This document shows, piece by piece, positions 36,649 through 42,851 of a stretch of 64,000 bases of DNA (within the stretch, counting starts at the first letter, position 1; every line of letters begins with the position of its first letter). The position numbers and the translations under genes were made by a program. This DNA is from Sphingomonas sp. CBMAI 2297 (GTDB lineage: Bacteria > Pseudomonadota > Alphaproteobacteria > Sphingomonadales > Sphingomonadaceae), in assembly GCF_029870595.1 (NCBI RefSeq), contig NZ_JAPDIR010000013.1, positions 61,219 to 125,218 on the forward strand. The letters are read 5' to 3'. A model generated the notes under the pieces. The model did not search any database. It saw only the letters and a list, made by a program, of their open reading frames with translations, and was not told the DNA's origin.

Positions 36649-36906
36649 ATGGCAGCCGAACCGACCCTCTTTGAGAAGGTGGCCGTTGCGGTGGCGCGCG
36701 CGGAGGCGCGCGGGCGACCCATCGGGCAGATCAAGGCGCCCAAGGCAACGGTCGACGAATTCAACGCGGGTATGCAGGTTGCAGACCCGAAGCTGGTCGA
36801 GCGTATTTGCGGTATCGTCATCGTGTCGGATCAGGACGATGACGCCCCGTTCCAGGCTTACGATGCTGACGGTGCGCCGATGGCGACTGGGGATCTGTTC
36901 GCCTGA
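36649..36906 (+). CDS. Small hypothetical protein at prophage left end
   Basis: 85 residues, not recognised. ATG 36649 has GGAG six bases upstream; in-frame ATGs at 36625 to 36637 are alternatives. The sequence has a basic first half (VAVARAEARGRPIGQIKAPK) and an acidic second half (SDQDDDAPFQAYDADG). The 190 bases before it, after the truncated tRNA, hold only a weak hairpin (CCCGCT/AGCGGG at 36472-36487). Confidence 0.6.
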   Translation: MAAEPTLFEKVAVAVARAEARGRPIGQIKAPKATVDEFNAGMQVADPKLVERICGIVIVSDQDDDAPFQAYDADGAPMATGDLFA

Positions 36907-36957
36907 CCGGTGCGGCGGCGCTTGCAATGTAGGAGATCGCCAGCTTCGCTCTGGTAG

Positions 36958-37200
36958 ATGAGGACTCAGCCCGACCCGACCCAGGTGCGCGCGAAGCTCG
37001 CCATCCTGATCAATGCCAGTGGCGAGAGCCTGGCTGAGCTGTCCCGCGCGACTGGTCGGAACTCTGCCTATCTTCAGCAATTTCTAGAGCGCGGCACGCC
37101 GCGGCTGCTTCCCGAGGATGCTCGGCTTGCACTGGCGCAGCGGTTCAACGTCGACGAGCGCGAGCTCGGCGCAAGGGATCCCTGGTCCCCTCTGTCCTGA
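36958..37200 (+). CDS. Small helix-turn-helix protein (XRE/repressor N-domain type)
   Basis: 80 residues. RAKLAILINASGESLAELSRATGRNSAYLQQFLERG is a five-helix repressor-type domain as found in the N-termini of S24 phage repressors, with the rest being the usual 'LPEDARLALAQRFNVDERELG' segment. The peptidase/dimerisation half is absent. A role as a phage regulator is likely from type and place. Confidence 0.75.
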   Translation: MRTQPDPTQVRAKLAILINASGESLAELSRATGRNSAYLQQFLERGTPRLLPEDARLALAQRFNVDERELGARDPWSPLS

Positions 37201-37326
37201 CATTGCCGCTTTGTTTCAATCGGTGGCGTTATCAGCATGCGCGCGCTCGGCATCCTCTGACATCGACCCTCGACTCTTGCCCGTGGCGGGCCGACATCTT
37301 CCTCAGATCGAATCAAGGAGGCACGC

Positions 37327-37698
37327 GTGGCCGGTCCGTCCCAGACCCAGACGCCGCAGTTTTTCGTCAGCGACGCCGACAAAGAAGCGATGGCCGAACA
37401 GCTTGTTGCGCAGACCATGTTCGCGCTCGACCGATTGGGCGACCGGCCCAGCGCCCCCATCGCCGATGATTTTCTGGACACGCTCTCGCGTGCCTGCGCG
37501 GCCCTCCTTGCTGCCGACACCAACCTCAACACGCCGGCCAAGCAGCGCCAGGGCGCGGAATCGGTCGCGATCCACATCGTGCGCCACCTCCGGCGATACC
37601 GCGAAGAGCAATCCGAGACGGGCGTTTCCGCGTTCCAGCGCATGGTCAGCAGCCAGGAGATCCCCGAGGAGATGCGTCAGTCCTGGAGTGACAGCTGA
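37327..37698 (+). CDS. Hypothetical protein preceding the SRAP gene
   Basis: 123 residues, not recognised. The GTG start has a strong AAGGAGG five bases upstream. It is predicted all-helical (EAMAEQLVAQTMFALDRLG, DDFLDTLSRACAALLAAD, HIVRHLRRYREEQSE). Its stop overlaps the start of the SRAP gene (TGATG), so the two are translated together and may act together. Confidence 0.7.
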   Translation: MAGPSQTQTPQFFVSDADKEAMAEQLVAQTMFALDRLGDRPSAPIADDFLDTLSRACAALLAADTNLNTPAKQRQGAESVAIHIVRHLRRYREEQSETGVSAFQRMVSSQEIPEEMRQSWSDS

Positions 37699-38351
37699 TG
37701 TGCAATCGCGCGCGCTGCAAGAACGCCCCTGAGCCGCAGACGCTTGTCGAGCACTTCGGTGCCGACTGGCTGGCGGAGAGGCCGATGGACAATAGGTTCA
37801 ACCCGGCCGAGCTGACACCTCGAAGCCGCGCCTATGTCGTGCGGGAGAATAATCGTGGGCGCGGCGTCGACGTGATGAGCTGGGACGTACTCGGCGGCCA
37901 GGCGAAATGGCCGATGACGAATGTCCGGCAGTTGCACCTGGCGCAGTGGAAGCGCCTTGCCGCGGCGCCGGAAAACCGCTGTCTCGTGCCGCTGACCGAG
38001 TTCTGCGAATGGACGCCGGAGCCGGTCGACCTAGGCGACGGCAAGAAGCCTGTGAAAGGCGAGATGTGGTTCGCGGTCACGGACCAGCCTCTCTTTGCCG
38101 TCGCCGGCTTCTGGCAGGCAACGGCGGTGGGCAATGGGTTCACGATGGTGACGTGCGATCCGAACGAGCTGGTCGCGCCGATCCATCCCAAGGCCATGGT
38201 CACCGTGCTGGATTCGAAGGATTGGGACCTCTGGCTGCGCGGCAGCTATGACGAGATTGTTCAGCTGCAGCGTCCATATCGTGCCGATCGCATGTCCGTG
38301 CGTGGCCCCGTCTTTCCAACGCGGACCAGGCCGCAGCCTCAGCTGCTGTGA
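37698..38351 (+). CDS. SRAP-domain (YedK/HMCES-like) DNA-protein crosslink enzyme
   Basis: 217 residues. The family uses Cys2 at the new N-terminus to bind abasic sites in single-stranded DNA covalently; here the protein starts MCNRARC. Other marks are NRFNPAELTP, the WDVLGG (WGL) strand, CLVPLTEFCEWTPE with the active glutamate, FAVAGFWQAT, and IHPKAM with the active histidine. All catalytic residues are kept, so the enzyme should be active in protecting phage or host DNA. It overlaps the end of a divergent SRAP-like gene running the other way. Confidence 0.92.
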   Translation: MCNRARCKNAPEPQTLVEHFGADWLAERPMDNRFNPAELTPRSRAYVVRENNRGRGVDVMSWDVLGGQAKWPMTNVRQLHLAQWKRLAAAPENRCLVPLTEFCEWTPEPVDLGDGKKPVKGEMWFAVTDQPLFAVAGFWQATAVGNGFTMVTCDPNELVAPIHPKAMVTVLDSKDWDLWLRGSYDEIVQLQRPYRADRMSVRGPVFPTRTRPQPQLL

Positions 38352-39463
38352 AGCTTCCGCATCAGCTGCGACGGAAATGGCGAAGCCAGCCGCTCCAGAT
38401 CGCCGCTCTCGAGCCACGCTTGCTCATCCTCGCGCTGGAGGATCAGCGGCATGCACTTTCCGAATGGCGCGAGGAGAGGGTTTGCCTCGCTGACGTGCAT
38501 TGCGACCGCATGATAGGGATGGTGGAAGACTTGCCCCGCCACCGAGAACATTTCCGCATCGCCTACGGTGAACCAGTTCGATGCCGGGCCGGTCGTTGAA
38601 CCGGGATCGCGATAGCCGATCTCGGAGACAGGGATGATGCATCTCTGCCCAGGGTGCGCGCCAGCGACCACACTGCCCTTCGCCCAGAAGCGGGAGGCCG
38701 GATCGCTGATCACCGTCACCCGGCGAGCGTGTCGACGCGGCGGTAGTGGCGGCCCGAGCGGCAATCCCCAGGCCGGCGCCAGCAGCCGGACGCCGGCGTT
38801 GGAGAGGGTCACGGCCCAGCACTGGCCACCCGGACTAGCGATCGCAGGAATCGAAGTACGATCGACGAAATCTAGATCCACGACAAGGTAACGCTCTACG
38901 ACCCTGCGCGCGGCGGCGGGCAGGCCGAGTTGCGCGCAGAGGTCGGCGGCCTCCGGCGGATAGTCGCCGTCATCCGGATGCCAGCCGCTGCGCCGCAATT
39001 CAGCCTTCACTCGGTCAAGGGCATCAAAGCAGCTCTCCCATGCCCGGCGGTGCGGCAGGGTCGCATCGCGCCAGAATTGCTCAAGCGGCGCGCGATTCTC
39101 CATGAAGGGCAGCAGCACGCGCAACGCCAGGCGGAGATCGCGTCGGCACATGGCGTCTGTTGGATCACGGGTCACAGCTTCGAGGATCTCGAGCGAGAGA
39201 TTGATCAGGGAGAGCTGATATGCGCGGCCCATAAGGGCGCGGAACGTAGTGAGAACATCCGAGTCGGCGCAAGCGCGAACTTGCTTGGCCGGTCGCAGAA
39301 AAAAGATAAGCCACTTATCATTTTCCTTGTGCGGAAATGATAAGTGGCTTATCAAAATCTTGTCGCCGGGGAATTCACCCCGACGATAATCGGAGAAAGA
39401 GAGATGGTAGCTCTCACCCTCCGGTTCATCCTGAAGTGGTTCACGATCGAGTTCACGATCCAC
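38339..39463 (-). CDS. Divergent SRAP-like phage protein with long N-terminal extension
   Basis: Up to 374 residues. From about residue 215 the order of SRAP features can be followed: IPAIASPGGQCWAVTL, LLAPAWGLPLGP, RCIIPVSEIGY, FTVGDAEMFSVAGQVF, CMPLILQREDEQAWL. The catalytic Cys at position 2 cannot exist because some 200 helical residues of unknown kind precede the domain. The start is unsure: GTG 39463 is the longest frame and ATG 39232 would avoid a twin palindrome at 39305-39353; neither has a good Shine-Dalgarno. It is convergent with the canonical SRAP gene. Confidence 0.6.
   Translation of the reverse strand: MDRELDREPLQDEPEGESYHLSFSDYRRGEFPGDKILISHLSFPHKENDKWLIFFLRPAKQVRACADSDVLTTFRALMGRAYQLSLINLSLEILEAVTRDPTDAMCRRDLRLALRVLLPFMENRAPLEQFWRDATLPHRRAWESCFDALDRVKAELRRSGWHPDDGDYPPEAADLCAQLGLPAAARRVVERYLVVDLDFVDRTSIPAIASPGGQCWAVTLSNAGVRLLAPAWGLPLGPPLPPRRHARRVTVISDPASRFWAKGSVVAGAHPGQRCIIPVSEIGYRDPGSTTGPASNWFTVGDAEMFSVAGQVFHHPYHAVAMHVSEANPLLAPFGKCMPLILQREDEQAWLESGDLERLASPFPSQLMRKLHSS
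39305..39353. promoter_or_regulatory. Twin GATAAG-N3-CTTATC palindromes (candidate operator pair)
   Basis: A perfect 19-base inverted repeat with an 11-base loop. Each arm contains its own palindrome: GATAAGccaCTTATC (39305-39319) and GATAAGtggCTTATC (39339-39353), with centres 34 bases apart. The same-face spacing suits two repressor dimers. It lies between the starts of a minus-strand SRAP-like gene and a plus-strand helix-turn-helix gene, though inside the longest reading of the former. Confidence 0.6.
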
Positions 39464-39542
39464 TTCTAAGCTGAGCCGATCTCGGAACCGCCAATAGAAG
39501 CGGGACGGGATCGGCCCCTAAGATACAATCGAGGGCAAGACG

Positions 39543-40055
39543 ATGCAAGGTCCCGACATCAAGGCCATCCGCAAGTGGCTAGGCCTATCGCAGGAAGAGT
39601 TCGCCGCGCAGATTGGGCTTACCCGGATCAGCCTGGGTACGATGGAGCGCGGCGGCCCGATCGAGCCGCGCACGGAGAAGCTGATCGACGCCACTATGCG
39701 GCACCATATCGATGTGAGTTATTCTGGCGCCCTCGGCAAATGGACCGTGGCCCTGCGCGGCCCTGCTGCGCCGAACTCCGGCGCACATCGGATGCACCTC
39801 ATTCTCCGTGCGGTATACGATCAGGCTGAAGCGATCGAGATCGCCGAAACTGAGAAGCGCGAGCGCTACCCCTTCGCCTTTATTACGATCTGGCCGGGGC
39901 CATCGCACGGGGCAGCGTCGAGCCTTGACGCATCGGCGAGCAACGCAGCAGTGATCCTTGACGCATCGGCGAGCAACGCAGCAGCGGTAGACGCGAACGG
40001 ATCGGTCCGCTCGGCAAGCGAAGTCGCAGGCTTGATCGCCCCGCGCGGGGACTAG
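39543..40055 (+). CDS. XRE-family helix-turn-helix protein with tandem-repeat tail
   Basis: 170 residues. DIKAIRKWLGLSQEEFAAQIGLTRISLGTMERG is a clear XRE DNA-binding domain. The middle part (residues 55-115) is mixed alpha/beta without a known match. A 33-base tandem repeat (39923-39951 and 39956-39984) then encodes two 11-residue units beginning LDASASNAA. A role as phage regulator is likely; the twin palindrome 190 bases upstream is a possible target. Convergent with the spanin genes. Confidence 0.82.
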   Translation: MQGPDIKAIRKWLGLSQEEFAAQIGLTRISLGTMERGGPIEPRTEKLIDATMRHHIDVSYSGALGKWTVALRGPAAPNSGAHRMHLILRAVYDQAEAIEIAETEKRERYPFAFITIWPGPSHGAASSLDASASNAAVILDASASNAAAVDANGSVRSASEVAGLIAPRGD

Positions 40056-40666
40056 GGTGGGGGGAGTGCCGGCTGGCCTCCCCCGAAAGCATGGTCGTTG
40101 AAGTCGATATTGCTCTGCCGCCGGACCCACTCCTGAAGGGCTTCCAACTGCAGCGCCTGTTCGGTGGCAATTACCCGGTCTTCGAGGGCCCAGCCGTCGG
40201 CACCTTCGGCAGGAAGTCCTTCTTGCGCGGCGGCGCCATCAGATCGGCCGGCGGCTTCGGGAACTGGGGATGCACCACCTGCACGGGCGCCGCCGGTATC
40301 GGCTGCGGCCTTGGCGATCCGCACCCGGAGAGCGTCAGCGCGAGCACGCACGTCAGCAAGCTGAACCTGATAATCATGGGAAACTCCTTCGGTGATGCGC
40401 TGCTGGTCGACCAGCACACGCTTGGCGTTGGCCTCTGCGACGCGCTGCGCCTGTTCGGTCGCGAGCCGGAAGTTCGAGACGGTCTGCGCATGGGCGACGC
40501 GCTCGGCCGCGAGCGAACGGGTCGCCTCGCCCAGGGAGCGCTTCGTGGCGCCGAGCTGGAAATGCGCGACGATCAGCGCGATCGCGAGGATCGGCGTTGC
40601 CCACCAGAGCTTCTCGAGGAGCGCGAGTGCGGCGCGGCCGGCGGCCGCAAGGGTGGCGGGCTCCAT
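40052..40666 (-). CDS. Rz-like inner-membrane spanin
   Basis: 204 residues. One N-terminal membrane helix (LWWATPILAIALIVAHFQL) then a long periplasmic coiled coil with heptads (SLGEATRSLAAERVAHAQTV, EQAQRVAEANAKRVLV). This is the i-spanin layout. ATG 40666 overlaps the endolysin stop (TGATG). A lipoprotein of the Rz1 type is encoded inside it in another frame, which confirms the assignment. It is the last gene of the late operon. Confidence 0.85.
   Translation of the reverse strand: MEPATLAAAGRAALALLEKLWWATPILAIALIVAHFQLGATKRSLGEATRSLAAERVAHAQTVSNFRLATEQAQRVAEANAKRVLVDQQRITEGVSHDYQVQLADVRARADALRVRIAKAAADTGGARAGGASPVPEAAGRSDGAAAQEGLPAEGADGWALEDRVIATEQALQLEALQEWVRRQSNIDFNDHAFGGGQPALPPP
40171..40377 (-). 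CDS. Rz1-like outer-membrane spanin lipoprotein nested in Rz
   Basis: 68 residues, wholly inside the Rz gene in a different frame. ATG 40377 has AAGGAG six bases upstream. The lipobox LTLSGC follows a signal peptide (MIIRFSLLTCVLALTLSGC), and the mature part is rich in proline (PRPQPIPAAPV, FPKPPADLMAPPRKK), as in Rz1. The two spanins bridge inner and outer membranes in the last step of lysis. Confidence 0.85.
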   Translation of the reverse strand: MIIRFSLLTCVLALTLSGCGSPRPQPIPAAPVQVVHPQFPKPPADLMAPPRKKDFLPKVPTAGPSKTG

Positions 40667-41325
40667 CAGCGAGCCCCCGCGACGCGCGCCGCATAGTTCG
40701 CCGGCGTCTTGCCGGGCAGGATGTTGGTGACGCAGCCCTCCCATTCCCGCGCGCGGCGCCGGACCAGGCCGGGGATCACCTTGCCGCCCGCCTTACGCCA
40801 AAGCTTGAACGCATCGCAGCCGACCGCCCACTGACCTGCCTCGAACAGGCGGCGCGCTGACGATCCGCACCAGCCCCTCGGGCCGGCACCGACGTTGTAG
40901 GCGAGCGACACCGCGGCGAACCGCTGATAGTCGCGGCCGGGTCGAGCCAGGCGCAGCGACGGCGTGCAGGCCAGCACCGCCTCGGCGTGGGAGACGAGCG
41001 CGTCCTCGAGCATGACCGTGCACTGTTGCTCGGTGAAGGTCTTGCCCGCGCGCCGCGCCGCGTCGATCTCCGGCCCGGTGAGGCCGTCGCACGCGGTCGC
41101 CACGCCGACGATATCGAGATAGGCGCGCAGATACTGCGGGCCCGAGATATGCTTGATCGTGGCCGTGCCGGTGGTCGCCTCGACCTTGGCGTCAACTTTT
41201 CGGCCGCTCTCCTCGCGCGGGATGCTGTTGAACAGCAGTCCAGCGGTGATCAGGCCGACCACGCTGGCGAGGGTCTTCCTGCCCGGCCGCGCGGGCGGCG
41301 AGGCACTATTCGTCGGATTTGGCAA
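40666..41325 (-). CDS. GH24-type phage endolysin with N-terminal membrane segment
   Basis: 219 residues from TTG 41325. Residues 17-33 (TLASVVGLITAGLLFNS) are a weakly hydrophobic segment of the signal-anchor-release type. The lysozyme domain shows YLDIVGVATACDGLTG, then FTEQQCTVMLEDAL, FAAVSLAYNVGAG, and IPGLVRRRAREWEGC. The catalytic Asp and Thr are in YLDIVGVAT, but the glutamate expected nine residues before the Asp is a glycine (ISGPQYLRAYLD). Several cysteines may pair after release. It overlaps the holin-like gene by 20 bases. Confidence 0.85.
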   Translation of the reverse strand: MPNPTNSASPPARPGRKTLASVVGLITAGLLFNSIPREESGRKVDAKVEATTGTATIKHISGPQYLRAYLDIVGVATACDGLTGPEIDAARRAGKTFTEQQCTVMLEDALVSHAEAVLACTPSLRLARPGRDYQRFAAVSLAYNVGAGPRGWCGSSARRLFEAGQWAVGCDAFKLWRKAGGKVIPGLVRRRAREWEGCVTNILPGKTPANYAARVAGAR

Positions 41326-41617
41326 CGGGCTTCTCCTGCTTGAGGAAGCTCACGGCGATCGTCGCGAGCGAAAGGAGCAGCGGCACGCTCATGGCGATGC
41401 CGCGCGGGAGGCGTTCGAGGATCTCGGGTGGCAGCGCGCTCCAGATCGACTGGATCGTGTCGGGTGAGATGAAGGCGAACGCCGATAGCGCCGAACTGAG
41501 CGCTGCGATCTGGACCGACCAGCGGCGCCAGACCGCACGGCATTGATCGACTAGGCGCGTGCGCACGCGCGCCGTCAGCAGGCGCCACGCACGGCGCCCG
41601 CCGGACAGGATGTTCAT
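41306..41617 (-). CDS. Holin-like small membrane protein
   Basis: 103 residues with two hydrophobic segments (SVQIAALSSALSAFAFISP and GIAMSVPLLLSLATIAVSFL) joined by a short loop (SIWSALPPEILERLPR), a basic N-terminus and a charged end. The layout matches the two-helix holin-like proteins of proteobacterial prophages next to GH24 endolysins. Function assigned by place and topology. Confidence 0.7.
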   Translation of the reverse strand: MNILSGGRRAWRLLTARVRTRLVDQCRAVWRRWSVQIAALSSALSAFAFISPDTIQSIWSALPPEILERLPRGIAMSVPLLLSLATIAVSFLKQEKPVAKSDE

Positions 41618-41653
41618 GTCAATTCTCCAAGGATGGCGCCGCGGCGCCGGGGA

Positions 41654-42052
41654 TCACTCGGCCGCGATCGGCGCGGCGATCAGCATGCCTTCGGCTGCCT
41701 CCATGCCCGCGAGCTCGGTACGGATAGCATCGAGCATCGGCTTGCGCCGCGCCGCGGGAACTTCGAACAGATGAAGGAGCGAGAAGATCATCAGGCGCTG
41801 GTTGTTGATGCGCTGGCCCTGGACGCGCAGTTCCGCCTCACAGCGCGCGCGCTCGTCGTCTCGGGAGGCCTCAAGGTGCTTAACCCGTTCCTCCAGCCGC
41901 GCGGCCATCGCCATGGCCACCTCGTCGGACTGCTTGCGCTTACCGCGCTGGTGGTCGAGCCAGGTCTTGAGCACGCCACCGAACCCGGCGCTGCCGATCA
42001 TGCCGACCACGAGGCTCACCATCATTGCCCAGGGGGGCAGGTTCAGGTTCAT
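41654..42052 (-). CDS. Phage membrane protein with coiled coil
   Basis: 132 residues. One N-terminal membrane helix (PPWAMMVSLVVGMIGSAGFG) followed by a basic stretch and a helical coiled coil (MAARLEERVKHLEASRDDER), ending in an alanine-rich tail. It is placed in the lysis cassette just upstream of the holin-like gene and could be an antiholin or a second lysis membrane protein. No family is named. Confidence 0.6.
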   Translation of the reverse strand: MNLNLPPWAMMVSLVVGMIGSAGFGGVLKTWLDHQRGKRKQSDEVAMAMAARLEERVKHLEASRDDERARCEAELRVQGQRINNQRLMIFSLLHLFEVPAARRKPMLDAIRTELAGMEAAEGMLIAAPIAAE

Positions 42053-42107
42053 AGATTACTTCCCCTGTTGGCTGGCGGAGCCAGACGCCAAAATCTAGCG
42101 CTGCGGC

Positions 42108-42425
42108 TCAGGCCTGTGCGGCGGCGCCATCCCCAACGACGGGGCTGCCCGGTGCGACCGGCGGAGAAAGCAGGTCCGACATCGATTTGGCCTCGACGGC
42201 CAGGACATTCGGCACGGCCGACAGAACGATCAGCACGTTGCTGATCTGGTTCTTGCTCTCACCTGGCGGCAAGGCGTCGAAAATGGGCTGGAGATTCGCC
42301 GCCAGGGTCGCGACCGGCTTGGCGACGAGCAGGTCATGGGCGGACTGCACCAGGGGCAAGGCGGCCTCGGCGATTTGGCGCTCGATCACGGCGCGCTGTT
42401 CGATCAGATCGGAAATGGCAGTCAT
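42108..42425 (-). CDS. Phage hypothetical protein
   Basis: 105 residues, not recognised. ATG 42425 has GGAG six bases upstream (ATG 42428 is possible). Predicted helical with a mid hydrophobic stretch (SNVLIVLSAVPNVLAVEA) and a Pro/Gly-rich end. Lies between the tail-fibre-linked chaperone-like gene and the lysis genes. Confidence 0.6.
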   Translation of the reverse strand: MTAISDLIEQRAVIERQIAEAALPLVQSAHDLLVAKPVATLAANLQPIFDALPPGESKNQISNVLIVLSAVPNVLAVEAKSMSDLLSPPVAPGSPVVGDGAAAQA

Positions 42426-42453
42426 CATTCTCTCCGTTGTGGGAAGTGGTTGA

Positions 42454-42843
42454 TCAAAGACCGGCTTGCTCGAGGAGCAGCACAAGCGCAGCCTGCGCCG
42501 CTGCTGGGTCCACGAGGTCAGTGAGGTCCCGGGCGGCCTGGCGCAGCGGTGCGAATTGTGCCTGCCTATCGGGCGGCGCATCGGGAAGTTGGGTCCAATC
42601 GGTACGCTGCAGGAACAGGTCCCGCTGTCCGCGGATGTCTGCCCAGGTGAGTTCGAAGCCCACATCCGCCGCTTGGGCGATCGCCTGCCGGCAATGGCCG
42701 CAACGCCACCGCACCTTGCCGTCCCCGTCGGCGTCGCGCGTGATCGCGAACAGGTCGATCCGCATGCCGCACCCCGGGCACTTCGCGCGTGAATGCGGAA
42801 GCGGCAGGCCCTTCGCAACGATGTGCTCTGATAGCGTCAGCAT
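42454..42843 (-). CDS. Zinc-ribbon protein with tail-fibre-chaperone-like C-terminus
   Basis: 129 residues from ATG 42843. A zinc ribbon is formed by KCPGCGMRIDL and WRCGHCRQAI. The second half, RDLFLQRTDWTQLPDAPPDR and the following RQAARDLTDLVDP, is the repeat found at the end of phage tail-fibre assembly chaperones. It is directly downstream of the large fibre gene, where such chaperones normally lie. The zinc ribbon in front of that motif is unusual. Confidence 0.7.
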   Translation of the reverse strand: MLTLSEHIVAKGLPLPHSRAKCPGCGMRIDLFAITRDADGDGKVRWRCGHCRQAIAQAADVGFELTWADIRGQRDLFLQRTDWTQLPDAPPDRQAQFAPLRQAARDLTDLVDPAAAQAALVLLLEQAGL

Positions 42844-42851
42844 CGGATCAC

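Noticed and set aside
36496..37080. Minus-strand 194-residue frame at the phage left end
   Set aside because: Overlaps two plus-strand genes that have good ribosome binding sites; no recognisable domain.
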